Below are positions 27,214 to 36,276 of a stretch of 64,000 bases of DNA, in pieces. Below the pieces are notes generated by a model. The model was given only the letters and a program-made list of their open reading frames with translations, had not been told where the DNA came from and searched no databases. The position numbers and the translations under genes were made by a program. The stretch covers positions 62,001 through 126,000 of the forward strand of contig DIDT01000049.1 of the NCBI GenBank assembly GCA_002418285.1, read 5' to 3'. Numbering within the stretch: position 1 is the first letter of the stretch; every line of letters begins with the position of its first letter. This stretch comes from Phycisphaerales bacterium UBA5793. GTDB lineage: Bacteria > Planctomycetota > Phycisphaerae > Phycisphaerales > UBA5793.

Positions 27214-27747
27214 TCACAATTCGTCGGCGCGGCAGAACTGCAGCCGCTGCGGATCCTTCACCACGCCCGGGAATTGCAGCACGCGGTTGTGCATGACCAC
27301 GTACACGCCCGGCTCGACAATCTGAATCGCGAGCAGCGCTTCGGTGAGATTTTGCATTGCATCGGTATTGCGCAGTTCGTACGGCCGCATCGCGCCGGTC
27401 AAGATGATCGGGACGTGCGGCCGCTTCCCAAGCCGTTGCACGAGCCGCTCGCCCGTGAACTGCAAACGATCGGTGCCATGCGTTATGATGATCCCCGCGT
27501 GCGTCGCGCTCAACTCGCCCGCGGCCTCGGCGATGCGCTCGTGATCCGCATCGGTCATCTCGAGCGAATCCTTGTTCATGACCGGGAATCGATCGACGAC
27601 CACGCCGTAGAGATCGAGCGACGCAAGCATGATCTCCAGGACGCTGCGCTGGTTCGCCAACGTGCCGTCCGAGGCGTTGTAGGTCTTTTCGATGGTCCCG
27701 CCGGTCGAGAGGATGGCGATCCGGCGGGGGTTGGCAGATGAAGTCAT
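27214..27747 (-). CDS. Single-domain asparaginase-like protein
   Basis: The 177-residue protein covers only the N-terminal domain of L-asparaginase (usual length 320-350). The threonine motifs are present: ILSTGGTIE with Thr18 and THGTD with Thr92-Asp93. The GAMRP strand is also there (LTGAMRPYE), but the catalytic Lys normally two residues before the strand aligns with Val112. ATG 27747 is preferred since the product then begins just before the first strand; the frame open to 27936 overlaps the divergent neighbour. Single-domain asparaginase-like proteins exist in other bacteria, but activity is doubtful here. Ends one base after the antiporter gene on the opposite strand. Confidence 0.8.
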   Translation of the reverse strand: MTSSANPRRIAILSTGGTIEKTYNASDGTLANQRSVLEIMLASLDLYGVVVDRFPVMNKDSLEMTDADHERIAEAAGELSATHAGIIITHGTDRLQFTGERLVQRLGKRPHVPIILTGAMRPYELRNTDAMQNLTEALLAIQIVEPGVYVVMHNRVLQFPGVVKDPQRLQFCRADEL

Positions 27748-27880
27748 GGATGAGTTTATGCCGGCAAGGCAAGTCGCTTGCGGCTGGCCAGATTTATCCG
27801 CCCGTCTCCGACTGGAATCTGGTATCATGCACGAACCTCTCGAGCCCGCCGTACGGATGGCATCGAGAGAAAGGTGGGCC

Positions 27881-28927
27881 ATGTCCGGCATCGCTTCCTC
27901 ATCTTCGCCCAGCGACGTTACCGCCGCTGCCCCCACTCATCTCAATCGCCCCATCGAATGCCCCCGTTGCGGCTACGACCTGCGCGGCGCGGTGCAGTCG
28001 TGGCGCAATGCGTGCCCGCTGCAGGGCGTGTGCACCGAGTGCGGGCTGGAGTTTGAGTGGTCCCGGGTGCACTCGAACGCGACCCATCCATGGCTGGTTG
28101 AGTATCACTGGCGCCGTCGGCCGGTGCGCAGCCTGCTGCGCACCTTGACAGCCATCTGCCGGCCAAAGCGATTCTGGTCTGCCGTCGATCTCGCAGACCC
28201 TGTGCATTTTGGGCCGACCGTGTATGTTGCGCTCCTCATGCTGGCGCTGCCGCTGATTCTCCGGTGGATCGGCGCCACCACTTTCCTGCTGGCGCAGACG
28301 CGCTTGACGGGCTCGTGGCGTCCGTGGTGGGCATCCAGCCCCGCAACCGCAACAGACATCATGGCGGCTGCGCTGGACTGTTCATTCTGGGTGCTGAGCC
28401 CTGATGACACCGCTACCTATTACTCATCGGATGTTCCGTGGCTCGTCGTCGTGCCGCAGGTTGTGTTGTGGTGGTTCGGACTGGCCTGGCCATTACTGAC
28501 GGCGCTGTGCTTCGTGCTGATCCCCATCTCTCTCCGGCGCATCCGGGTGCGTCCCGAGCACATCCGCCGCATCGGAGCATACGGAATTGTGTGGATGATG
28601 CTGCCGCTCGTGGCGCTCGCCGGGGTCGAGATGGCAGCGCTCATCATCAATGCGGCTTCGATCTGGGCGACAGGCCGTGAGGCGTACGGCTGGTGGAACG
28701 TCTGGCTTGTGCCACTGACGGCGGGCATGCTTCCCACGCTGCCGTTCTTCTTTGCGCCCTTTGCGTACTGGTGGTGGGCCGCCGCTTGTCACTGCTATCT
28801 CAAGCTCCCCGATAGCCGCCTGGTGGCGGCGCTTTTGACGCTGCTCAGCGGTCTGATTGCACTCGGCGGATTCGTCTTGATTGCCGAGTCGCTCGGCGCG
28901 CACCGATGGTGGGTCGACAAGCTGTGA
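27881..28927 (+). CDS. Zinc-ribbon membrane protein, Phycisphaerales type (paralogue A)
   Basis: ATG 27881 has AAAGGTGGG upstream. After ~25 disordered residues a zinc ribbon follows: CPRCGYDLRG ... C...C TECGLEFEW (two CxxC pairs and a Cys between). The rest is a multi-helix membrane region (about 110-340), including VYVALLMLALPLILRWIG, VVVPQVVLWWFGLAWPLL and a C-terminal helix with a short tail. The gene stops at TGA 28925-28927, overlapping the GTG start of paralogue B. The ribbon-plus-membrane layout recurs in this group of bacteria, with no known role to me. Cytoplasmic ribbon with membrane anchor suggests regulated assembly; that is inference only. Confidence 0.75.
   Translation: MSGIASSSSPSDVTAAAPTHLNRPIECPRCGYDLRGAVQSWRNACPLQGVCTECGLEFEWSRVHSNATHPWLVEYHWRRRPVRSLLRTLTAICRPKRFWSAVDLADPVHFGPTVYVALLMLALPLILRWIGATTFLLAQTRLTGSWRPWWASSPATATDIMAAALDCSFWVLSPDDTATYYSSDVPWLVVVPQVVLWWFGLAWPLLTALCFVLIPISLRRIRVRPEHIRRIGAYGIVWMMLPLVALAGVEMAALIINAASIWATGREAYGWWNVWLVPLTAGMLPTLPFFFAPFAYWWWAAACHCYLKLPDSRLVAALLTLLSGLIALGGFVLIAESLGAHRWWVDKL
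27968..28020. repeat. 53-base near-identical block, copy 1
   Basis: This stretch of the zinc-ribbon coding region is the same as 28996-29048 at 52 of 53 positions, while the flanking DNA of the two genes has diverged strongly. Confidence 0.85.
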
Positions 28928-29868
28928 ATCCGATCGCCGCCAGCGCCGCAGACCGGACGACGTCGCGAACGAGCGACGAAGTGCAGTGCCCGCGCTGCGG
29001 CTACGACCTGCGCGGCGCGGTGCAGTCGTGGCGCGATGCGTGCCCGCTCGACGGCCGGTGCACCGAGTGCGGGCTCGGATTCGAGTGGGCCGACCTCTAT
29101 ACCCGGCCGCTGCACCGCTGGCTCTTCGAGCACCAGTGGCGCCGCCGACCCGTTCGCAGCGCGCTGTTCACCATGATCATGCCGCTGGGCGGCCGGCGCA
29201 TCAGCCGCGAACTCACCCTCATGCAGCCGATCCGCCTGGCGCCGCTCATCTGGCTGCTCGCCGGGCTGCTGCTCGCCACACTCGCCCTGCGCACCGGTCG
29301 CATCTGGTACGCCGAGGGTTTGATTCGCACCCGCTGGGGCGCCTGGTGGACCCCTGCGACCAACATCAGCCAGGATGTGCTTTCATGGCTGCGCTTTGAA
29401 TTCCAGTTCTTCGTGCTCTGCCTCGCGCCGGCGTTTGTGCTGCCGCTGCTCGCCTTCCGCGCTATACCGACTTCGCTTCGGCGCATCAAAGTCAGGCGGG
29501 CGCATCTGGTTCGCGTATGGCTGTATTGGCTCATCGCCGCCGCGAGCATCGCCCTGCTGCTTGCCTTTGTTCAATTCGGCTACGTGTGGATCACGTCGGA
29601 TGACCTGCCCTACGCGCTCATGCCCAGTCAGTGGGAGTTCCTCTCGTTCACAGACGGTGGAATGTCCACGGTGATCTTCATGACAGTGAAACCGCTCTGG
29701 TTTGTCGTCATGGTGTGGGCGTTCGGCTGGTGGTGGTTTGCCTGCCGAAACTACTTGCGATTGCCCGACGCCGGACTCACCGCCACACTGCTGATGACGA
29801 TCGTGCTGATCGCTTCATACCTCATCACGTTCATCGGCGGGGAAGTGCTCAACTGGAACTGGGTCTGA
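28924..29868 (+). CDS. Zinc-ribbon membrane protein, Phycisphaerales type (paralogue B)
   Basis: GTG 28924 overlaps the stop of paralogue A by GTGA, a typical translational-coupling junction; an ATG at 28906 is also in frame and cannot be ruled out. The 314-residue product has the same zinc ribbon (CPRCGYDLRG ... CTECGLGFEW, about 20-55) and then five or six membrane helices (LIWLLAGLLLATLALR, FFVLCLAPAFVLPLLAF, VWLYWLIAAASIALLLAF, WFVVMVWAFGWWWFAC). The ribbon DNA is nearly identical to that of paralogue A while the membrane part is not, suggesting tandem duplication followed by conversion or selection on the ribbon. Confidence 0.75.
   Translation: MNPIAASAADRTTSRTSDEVQCPRCGYDLRGAVQSWRDACPLDGRCTECGLGFEWADLYTRPLHRWLFEHQWRRRPVRSALFTMIMPLGGRRISRELTLMQPIRLAPLIWLLAGLLLATLALRTGRIWYAEGLIRTRWGAWWTPATNISQDVLSWLRFEFQFFVLCLAPAFVLPLLAFRAIPTSLRRIKVRRAHLVRVWLYWLIAAASIALLLAFVQFGYVWITSDDLPYALMPSQWEFLSFTDGGMSTVIFMTVKPLWFVVMVWAFGWWWFACRNYLRLPDAGLTATLLMTIVLIASYLITFIGGEVLNWNWV
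28996..29048. repeat. 53-base near-identical block, copy 2
   Basis: Counterpart of 27968-28020; one base differs (A/G), which changes Asn to Asp in the protein. Confidence 0.85.
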
Positions 29869-29903
29869 TGGACTCGGGATCCAGCCTCCTGCTCGATGCC
29901 CGC

Positions 29904-31064
29904 TTAGTTATCCCGCCGCACAAAGATAAAGCACGCCACCGCCAGCACCGCGCCTTCGAAGAGCAGCGATGTGCCGATGATCATCCACGCGGGGCGGCTG
30001 TTCTCGTATTCTTCGGCTCGGCGCATGATCTCCCGATCGCGCCGCTGGTACATTTCCATCTTCGAATCATTCTCATAGATTTCAGCAGGCGGGGGTGGCT
30101 CAGGTTTGTCCCCGCGCAGCGCATCCATCAGCGAACTGGCGTTCATCCCGCCGCTTGACTGCAACTGCCGCTGCACGATGTTGGTCGTCGAAGAGGTCTT
30201 GGGCAGCAGCAGCGTCGCGAGGTTCGCGGCCTGTGAGATCGGCGTCCACTTGTCCACTCGCCGCTGCGCCTCGGCCAGGCTCGCCTCATCGCTGTCCAGT
30301 CGAATGCGATAGCGATTCACCGCGTCATTGTCGCCTTCTTGTGCCGCCTGCTCGATGCGCTGCTCGTACCAGTCGATGCGTTTGGCATAGGCATCGCGAT
30401 CCACCTCGGCCCGGATGCGAAACTGCGTGAGCAAAATGCCGTCGGTTGTGTGCAGCGTAAAGAGCGAAAGCCACGCAAACAGCGTGAGCACGAGCGAAGG
30501 CAGCGTCGATCGCGTCAGGATGTTGAAGAGCACCATGATCGAATAGAGGTAGCTGAACACGAGTACCAGCACGGGAATCGCCAGCAGGATGGCCCAGCGC
30601 CACTCGCCGACGCGCCAGCGCATCACCAGCAGCACCCCGACGCAGAAGATCCCCACCTGCATGAGCACGAACAGCAGACTGCCGAGGTACTTGGAGAAGA
30701 ACACCGTCGTTCGCCGCACCGGTTTGGACAACACGAGATCGATCGCCCCGCCCGCGAGAAAGTTTGGAAAGACCTCCGCCGTCGAGATCAGCGCCAGGAT
30801 GATGGCTCCCCACGCGAGCCACATGGTCACGATGACGCTGGCGAACGCGAAATCCATGAACGGCTTGATGAGCGGGCTGCCCTCCTTGAGCACTTCGTTT
30901 TCGATCGTGTAGATTCCGTAGCCGACGCTCACGCCCTTGTCGTTGAACCCGATCGAGCCGAACGACACGACGATGAGCAGTGAAATCGCCAACACAAACC
31001 AGAAGAGCTTCTTGGCGATCAGTTCCCGATAGGAATCGACAAGGATGGCGATCACGGCCGTCAT
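29904..31064 (-). CDS. ABC-2 type transporter permease
   Basis: The start ATG 31064 overlaps the stop of the ATPase gene (ATGA), so the two are translationally coupled. The 386-residue protein has an N-terminal helix (about 20-40, FWFVLAISLLIVVSFGSIGF), a cluster of four or five more up to about residue 225, and one near the C-terminus (WMIIGTSLLFEGAVLAVACFIF). Between the last two lies a charged ~150-residue soluble stretch with coiled-coil character (RIDWYEQRIEQAAQEGDND ... RRVDKWTP), larger than usual for the family. With the neighbouring ATPase it would form an exporter; substrate unknown. Confidence 0.85.
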   Translation of the reverse strand: MTAVIAILVDSYRELIAKKLFWFVLAISLLIVVSFGSIGFNDKGVSVGYGIYTIENEVLKEGSPLIKPFMDFAFASVIVTMWLAWGAIILALISTAEVFPNFLAGGAIDLVLSKPVRRTTVFFSKYLGSLLFVLMQVGIFCVGVLLVMRWRVGEWRWAILLAIPVLVLVFSYLYSIMVLFNILTRSTLPSLVLTLFAWLSLFTLHTTDGILLTQFRIRAEVDRDAYAKRIDWYEQRIEQAAQEGDNDAVNRYRIRLDSDEASLAEAQRRVDKWTPISQAANLATLLLPKTSSTTNIVQRQLQSSGGMNASSLMDALRGDKPEPPPPAEIYENDSKMEMYQRRDREIMRRAEEYENSRPAWMIIGTSLLFEGAVLAVACFIFVRRDN

Positions 31065-32095
31065 GATCGACCTCCATTCCGAGCCGCACCGGGAAGATAC
31101 GAACGCCCCGTGGCCGGATCGCGCACCGAACGGATAAACAGATCCTCGAGCGATTCGACGCACATCTGGCAGCGGTGAATGACCGCTTGATTGGCGCGCA
31201 GTCGATCGATGATCGGCTGTGCCGCCTGCGCGTCTTTGCCCGGGAGCGAGATGACGTGCCGGGCGCCATCCGCGGTCGCGCGGCTCTTCGCGCCCTCGCA
31301 CTCCGCCAGCCAGTCGATCTCCGGCCCGGCATACTCGATCTCGAATCGTCGCGAATCGCGCGTCAGTTCTTCGATCGTGCCCTGCATGACCACCCGGCCC
31401 TGCAGCAGAATCGCCACGCGATTGCACACCATCTCCACTTCGCTCAGCAGGTGCGAATTGAGAAACACGGTGCGACCCTCGGCCCGAAGTTGCGCCAGCA
31501 GGTCGCGAATCTCCTTGCGACCGACAGGGTCGACACCGTCGGTCGGCTCGTCGAGCACGACCAGCGCCGGATCGTTCATCAGCGCCTGGGCCAGGCCAAC
31601 GCGCTGCATCATGCCCTTGGAATAACTGGCGATCTTCGTCTTGCGCCAGTCGTTCATTCCGACGCGTTCGAGCAATGCGCCCGCGCGTCGCTTGCGATCG
31701 CGCCGCCCAACGCCCGACAGCGCGCCGTAGAAATGCAGCGCCTGCTCGCCGGTGAGATACGACGGAAAGCGATGATGCTCGGGCAGGTAGCCCACGCGCC
31801 GCAGTGCGTCTTTCGATCCGACGGGCTGGCCGAGGATGCGCCCTTCCGCCTTTGTTGGGCGAATAACCGTCATCATGATCTTGACCAGCGTGCTCTTGCC
31901 CGCCCCGTTGGGGCCAAGCAAGCCGAACACTTCGCCGGGCGCGACCTGCATGGTGATACCCTGCAGCGCGCGGATCTTGCCGCGGTACGTTTTCGAAACG
32001 TCGTGCAGATCGATGCACCAGCCTTTGCTCGACTCCGAAGCGGCGGTGGTATTCATGTCAGGCTCGGTCACCTTGGATAATTGCGGCAGCGGCAA
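31061..32095 (-). CDS. ABC transporter ATP-binding protein (ABC-2 exporter)
   Basis: All ABC ATPase motifs are present in the 344 residues: Walker A GPNGAGKST (about 60-68), a Q-loop region with GYLPEHHRFP, signature YSKGMMQRVG (in place of LSGGQ), Walker B ALVVLDEPTDGVDP, and the H-loop NSHLLSEVEM. The C-terminal ~100 residues after about 240 are the accessory domain seen in drug- and lipid-type ABC-2 exporters. It couples ATP hydrolysis to the permease gene that overlaps it by four bases. Start ATG 32095 precedes the family's usual N-terminal beta strand by about 30 residues; a later start is possible. Confidence 0.9.
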   Translation of the reverse strand: MPLPQLSKVTEPDMNTTAASESSKGWCIDLHDVSKTYRGKIRALQGITMQVAPGEVFGLLGPNGAGKSTLVKIMMTVIRPTKAEGRILGQPVGSKDALRRVGYLPEHHRFPSYLTGEQALHFYGALSGVGRRDRKRRAGALLERVGMNDWRKTKIASYSKGMMQRVGLAQALMNDPALVVLDEPTDGVDPVGRKEIRDLLAQLRAEGRTVFLNSHLLSEVEMVCNRVAILLQGRVVMQGTIEELTRDSRRFEIEYAGPEIDWLAECEGAKSRATADGARHVISLPGKDAQAAQPIIDRLRANQAVIHRCQMCVESLEDLFIRSVRDPATGRSYLPGAARNGGRS

Positions 32096-32184
32096 GATGG
32101 ATCAAATGCCCCTGCTCCCTCCTTGGGAGTTGGCCCGACAGGATTCCGACTTCTTCGGCCGGACCAGCCGTCGTACGACACGCC

Positions 32185-34272
32185 TTACCCGCCAGAACCG
32201 GAATCCGGCGTGAGAAGCGCAAGTTTGGACACCAACGCATCGAATCGCGTTCGATCTGCATCGCTCAGCCCGGTGGCGCGCCCGCTTTGGATGGCCTCGG
32301 CGATGTGAGTCGCTCGCTCGACATCGGTCGTCTTCTGCCGCAGCACCAGGTCCAGCGCATCGACCCAGTCGGCCCCGCGCTCGGCGTTGGCGGTGTCGAA
32401 TCGTTCAAGTGCGACCAGAGCGATGTTGCGCCATCGCACTTCACGGTCGGCTTCAGTTTCACCAGGTGGCGCGGCCTGTACAGCGGTCAACATCGCCTCG
32501 GGATCGGCGCGCCGCCACTGCAATTCCGCCAGGCGCAGGCACGCCTGCCGCCGCAGAGATGGTGCAAGCGAAACATCGCCGTTGCCTGTGCTGTTGGTCT
32601 GCTGCGGCAGCGTGAGGATGCGCATCAGGGAGTTGATGCGCCGCTGAAGATCGACCTCTTCATGGCTGGCAAGCAGGTTGTCCGCTTCCAGCCAGTCGGT
32701 GGGCGGAAGCGCCAGAAGCACCTGCGAAACCTCCTCGCCAAACTTTGCCGCATCAAGAATCTGCCAACTGAGCATGAGCCGCAGACCCTCGAGGCCGCCG
32801 CGCTTGCCCGCTGCCCGGAGCGCCTGGGGGTAGACGATCGGGTCAGCTGCATTGGCCAGCAGCACTTCCTGATGCAGGCCGGAAGACACCAGCCCGCGCG
32901 CCGCGGCGGTCTTTCGATCCGCAGCCACTTCGCCCGCCTGGAACAACTTTGTCAACGTCTCCGCTGCGGCAGGACTCGGACACCAGGCCAGCAGTTCGGC
33001 CTCGACGGCGCTGATGTTCACCGCACCCTGCTCATTGAGTCGACTCGCGACCGCATCAAGATCGGTTGGTGAGACGAGCCCGGCCAGCGTGGCGGTCAAG
33101 AGCGCCGCCGCACTTCCCTTCGGCCGCTCAGGTTGCAGGAATCGCTCGATGACCGCCGGCACCGCCTGGGGTGATGCCGTCTGCCCGAGCACGGTGAGCA
33201 TCGCCGCCTCCATCTCCGGATCCTGCGTCTCAGCCAGCAGGGGGCCGACCAGTTTTGCCGCACGCGGCGCATCAACAAGTGCCAGTCTCTTGATGGCCAT
33301 CGGTCGCAGGGAAGGCGCGGGGTCCGCGACCAGCTTCTCCAGCGCGTTGACGACTTCCGGCGTCAATGCCTCTGCGTTGAGCACCCGCTGCTCGACAAGA
33401 TCGAGGCCGAGCCGCCGCACCGCAATCCGAGGGTTCCCCAGCAGGTTGAGCAGCAGTGCGTTGCGTTGCTCCGGATCGGTCAGTGTGTAATTGCGAGTCA
33501 CCGCAGCCAGCAGGTCGCTCGTCAGCGACGCGACGTCACGTTGCAACGTCTGAAGGCGCAGCATCGCTTCGTTCCGTTCGCGATCGAGACGTCGCAACTT
33601 GCGGCGGATCAACCCATCGCGCCCCTGGATCCGATTGTTGCGCCACCAGGACTGCCAGCGCGTCATCGAGTCGCCATGGTCAGCGCCCGTAACTGACACC
33701 AGTGCCTGCAACGCAGCGGCGCGAACACTCGCATCCACATCAGGCTCGAGGCAGTTGATCAGTTGATCCACAACCTCGACTTCCGTAAACCGACTCAACG
33801 CTGCAATCAACGCGATCTTTTCAGTCGCGGCGCCTTGCTTGTGGTTGAGACGCTCGATCAGGCGCGGCAGAACACTGGGCGGGTAGGAACCGATCGCGTC
33901 GGCCAGGTCGCCGAGTAGTTCCGGCGGAGCCACAACAAGCCGATCCAGCAGCGGATCAAACAGCAGGTCCGGCGGCGCATCCATGTCGCGAATGGCGGAG
34001 CAGATCAGACTGACCAATTCCGGCCTCTTGAAATCGGCCAGCAAATCGCCCAGCACCGTCATCGACTCGTCCCAACCGCTGTCCAGCAACCGACGGGCCG
34101 CCGTCCGCTGGACGCCGAGGTCACCTGGCGTGGTCCCCAGAACCGTCCGCCACACTTCGAGATCAGCCTGCTGAGCTTCGGTGAGCTGAGCGGCGGTCGG
34201 GCGAGCCCATCCGAGCAAAAAGAGGGTTGCAAACAGTGCTGGAAGCAGAAGATGGAGCGTTTGACGGGTCAT
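32185..34272 (-). CDS. Secreted HEAT-repeat-like protein
   Basis: A signal peptide (LHLLLPALFATLFLLGWARPTAAQ, residues 5-28) precedes about 670 residues made of repeating helical pairs typical of HEAT/armadillo-type repeats (for example LIEALSRF..., DPAPSLRPMAIKRLALVDAP, TQDPEMEAAMLTVLGQTASP, ADPIVYPQALRAAGKRGG). Such solenoids bind other proteins. AAGAG lies upstream of ATG 34272. It is divergent from a TPR gene that has its own promoter. No enzyme domain is seen. Periplasmic or surface location is inferred from the signal peptide. Confidence 0.75.
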   Translation of the reverse strand: MTRQTLHLLLPALFATLFLLGWARPTAAQLTEAQQADLEVWRTVLGTTPGDLGVQRTAARRLLDSGWDESMTVLGDLLADFKRPELVSLICSAIRDMDAPPDLLFDPLLDRLVVAPPELLGDLADAIGSYPPSVLPRLIERLNHKQGAATEKIALIAALSRFTEVEVVDQLINCLEPDVDASVRAAALQALVSVTGADHGDSMTRWQSWWRNNRIQGRDGLIRRKLRRLDRERNEAMLRLQTLQRDVASLTSDLLAAVTRNYTLTDPEQRNALLLNLLGNPRIAVRRLGLDLVEQRVLNAEALTPEVVNALEKLVADPAPSLRPMAIKRLALVDAPRAAKLVGPLLAETQDPEMEAAMLTVLGQTASPQAVPAVIERFLQPERPKGSAAALLTATLAGLVSPTDLDAVASRLNEQGAVNISAVEAELLAWCPSPAAAETLTKLFQAGEVAADRKTAAARGLVSSGLHQEVLLANAADPIVYPQALRAAGKRGGLEGLRLMLSWQILDAAKFGEEVSQVLLALPPTDWLEADNLLASHEEVDLQRRINSLMRILTLPQQTNSTGNGDVSLAPSLRRQACLRLAELQWRRADPEAMLTAVQAAPPGETEADREVRWRNIALVALERFDTANAERGADWVDALDLVLRQKTTDVERATHIAEAIQSGRATGLSDADRTRFDALVSKLALLTPDSGSGG

Positions 34273-34322
34273 GAGATGCTCTTGTCCAACAAAGATCGAC
34301 GAAGCAGACCCTGCGTGTCGAT

Positions 34323-34352
34323 TTAACTGACGAGTGTCATACGGAGTATAAT
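34323..34352 (+). promoter_or_regulatory. Sigma-70-type promoter candidate for the TPR gene
   Basis: TTAACT (34323-34328) and a perfect TATAAT (34347-34352) are 18 bases apart, 94 bases upstream of the TPR start codon. The divergent HEAT-repeat gene starts 50 bases to the left. Confidence 0.5.
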
Positions 34353-34445
34353 CCGGCGAAATATCTCGAATCTCTCCCGATTGCGTTCCGTGCCTCGATT
34401 TGCCACGATTCCATACGGCGAATCGACCACGCGGGGTTTCGACCG

Positions 34446-35804
34446 ATGAGCGACTGGCAAAACGGCGAAGAACATGTCGAGCGGGCGCACGAGCTCTTTG
34501 AGCTGGGGCGCTGGGAAGAAGCTGAAGCCGAGCTGCGCAAGGCCCTGTCGATCAATCCCGATCAGCCGGACTGGACGTACAACCTAGGCCTGACGCTCGA
34601 GGCGGCCGGGCGGCTCGACGAGGCTATTGAGGCCTTCAGAGGCGCCCACAAGCTTGATCCCGAAAACCATCAAGCCCTTGTCAGCCTCGGCGTAAACCTG
34701 GGTCGCGTAAACCGCCCCGCCGAGTCGCTCGAAGCGCTCGCCAAAGCCGTCGCCCTCGATCCCGCGAACGAATCAGCCTACTGCCCGCAGGTGGCTGCCC
34801 TCACCATGCTCGGGCGTCACGATGAAGCCGAGCAGGTCTACTACCTCGCGCGACAGATTCGCGATGAGTGCCCGGTGTGTTGCGCCAATCTCGGCGAGAG
34901 CCTGCTTCAACGGCAGTCGTTCGAGAAGGCCATCTGGTGCTTCAAGGAGGCCGCCCGGCTCGACCCGCGGATGCCGCGCGTCCATGCCCGACTCGCCGCC
35001 GCCTACGCCGCGCTGGGGCAACCCGAGCAAGCCCTGCGGCTGTATCTGCGCGACCTGCGCGAAGATCCGGGCAATATCGGAACGTTGCTCGACCTGGGAC
35101 AGCATCTCGTCACGATGGACCGCCTCGCAGAAGCCGCTGAGAAGTTCCGGCGGATCCTCGAACTCGAACCCGCCAATACGGATGCCCACTATCAATTGGG
35201 TCAGATCGCCGTCAAGGCGCGGCACTATCAGGCCGCCGCCCTCGAGTTCGAACTCGTCTCCAAACTCAATTCCGAGTACCCCGGCATTGCGCTGAGCACG
35301 GCCATCGTCGCCTACCACACCGGTCGCCACGATCTGGCCCGACGTCATCTTGCTTCTGTCATGGAGACGCTTACCGCCCAAGAGCCTGATCTTCTGGGGC
35401 TCGTCGATCTCCTGCACCAGGTTGGCATGCGCCAGGAAGCCCTGCGCGCCCTTCGCCTGCTCCTTGAGCGCGATCCGAAGCTCGCCGAAGCCTGGCACCG
35501 CCTGGGCGTGATTCACCTCAGGAAGGGTGATTTCGCCAGCGGCATCGAATGCACCCGCCAGGCGCTGCGCCTCGAGCCGAAGCACGAACGGGCCAATCAC
35601 AACCTCCTGCTGGCGTACATCCGGTCCGGCCGCTACCGCCGGGCCCGCGTCATGCTTCGACGCGCGCAGAAAGCCGCTCCGCACGACCCGACGATCCGCC
35701 GCCTCGCCGTTCGCTTTCAGACACTTTCACTGGTGCATCGCATTGGGCGTGCGCTAAGACTGGTGATCGAAAAGCGCCTCGGGCTCGGCTCGAACCACTC
35801 CTGA
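34446..35804 (+). CDS. Tetratricopeptide-repeat protein
   Basis: The 452 residues are almost wholly TPR units of 34 residues with the usual small-residue pattern: ELGRWEEAEAELRKALSINP, LEAAGRLDEAIEAFRGAHKL, YAALGQPEQALRLYLRDL, HYQAAALEFELVSKLN, and LRKGDFASGIECTRQALRLE. About ten to twelve repeats fill the protein, leaving a basic tail. It has no signal peptide, so it is probably cytoplasmic and acts as a protein scaffold. Neighbouring PilZ-like genes lie downstream on the opposite strand. A TATAAT-type promoter precedes it. Confidence 0.85.
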   Translation: MSDWQNGEEHVERAHELFELGRWEEAEAELRKALSINPDQPDWTYNLGLTLEAAGRLDEAIEAFRGAHKLDPENHQALVSLGVNLGRVNRPAESLEALAKAVALDPANESAYCPQVAALTMLGRHDEAEQVYYLARQIRDECPVCCANLGESLLQRQSFEKAIWCFKEAARLDPRMPRVHARLAAAYAALGQPEQALRLYLRDLREDPGNIGTLLDLGQHLVTMDRLAEAAEKFRRILELEPANTDAHYQLGQIAVKARHYQAAALEFELVSKLNSEYPGIALSTAIVAYHTGRHDLARRHLASVMETLTAQEPDLLGLVDLLHQVGMRQEALRALRLLLERDPKLAEAWHRLGVIHLRKGDFASGIECTRQALRLEPKHERANHNLLLAYIRSGRYRRARVMLRRAQKAAPHDPTIRRLAVRFQTLSLVHRIGRALRLVIEKRLGLGSNHS

Positions 35805-35829
35805 GTCGCTCGATACGCAGTGCATTCCA

Positions 35830-36276
35830 TTACGCGGCGCCGAGTTTGCGCGAATCGCCCGGCCCCGCCGGACGGATTGCCAGCTGAGGGCCCCGGCTTG
35901 CGCGGGTGACAATGAGGCGATCGGCGCACGCCGTGCCCGCAAGCCACTTCCCGCCGATCACATGCGCCTGCAGTGATGCATCGAATCGGCAGTGAACGAC
36001 TTCGATGTCGCGGACGCGCCCGCTTTGTCCGTCGCAAAGCAGCAGTACGGCTCCCCGGGTTCCGACAGGCAGCGGCGATGCGGAGATCAGCCCGATCCCG
36101 CCAAGTCCAAGATCGACGCATTTGAGCGATTGCGGCTCAGTCGGCTGTCCATTGACAAACCAGCAGGCTTCGCACCCTTCGTTCCATTCGAACCGTTCGT
36201 GCGCGCGCAGACTGCGTCCCGATCCGCTGGGTCCGGTGGCTGGATCATTCCCAGGTGACGGTTCACGTGCCGTCAT
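35830..36276 (-). CDS. PilZ-like domain protein (third of three)
   Basis: The 148-residue protein begins with a disordered ~25-residue leader and then RAHERFEWNEG, corresponding to the RxxxR-type arm of PilZ domains, followed about 30 residues later by DLGLGGIGL in place of (D/N)xSxxG. The Ser is replaced by Gly in this member. The PilZ barrel normally binds cyclic di-GMP and relays it to partner proteins. Its ATG overlaps the stop of the gene upstream (ATGA), so the two are coupled. A third copy lies at 36912-37367. Confidence 0.65.
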   Translation of the reverse strand: MTAREPSPGNDPATGPSGSGRSLRAHERFEWNEGCEACWFVNGQPTEPQSLKCVDLGLGGIGLISASPLPVGTRGAVLLLCDGQSGRVRDIEVVHCRFDASLQAHVIGGKWLAGTACADRLIVTRASRGPQLAIRPAGPGDSRKLGAA

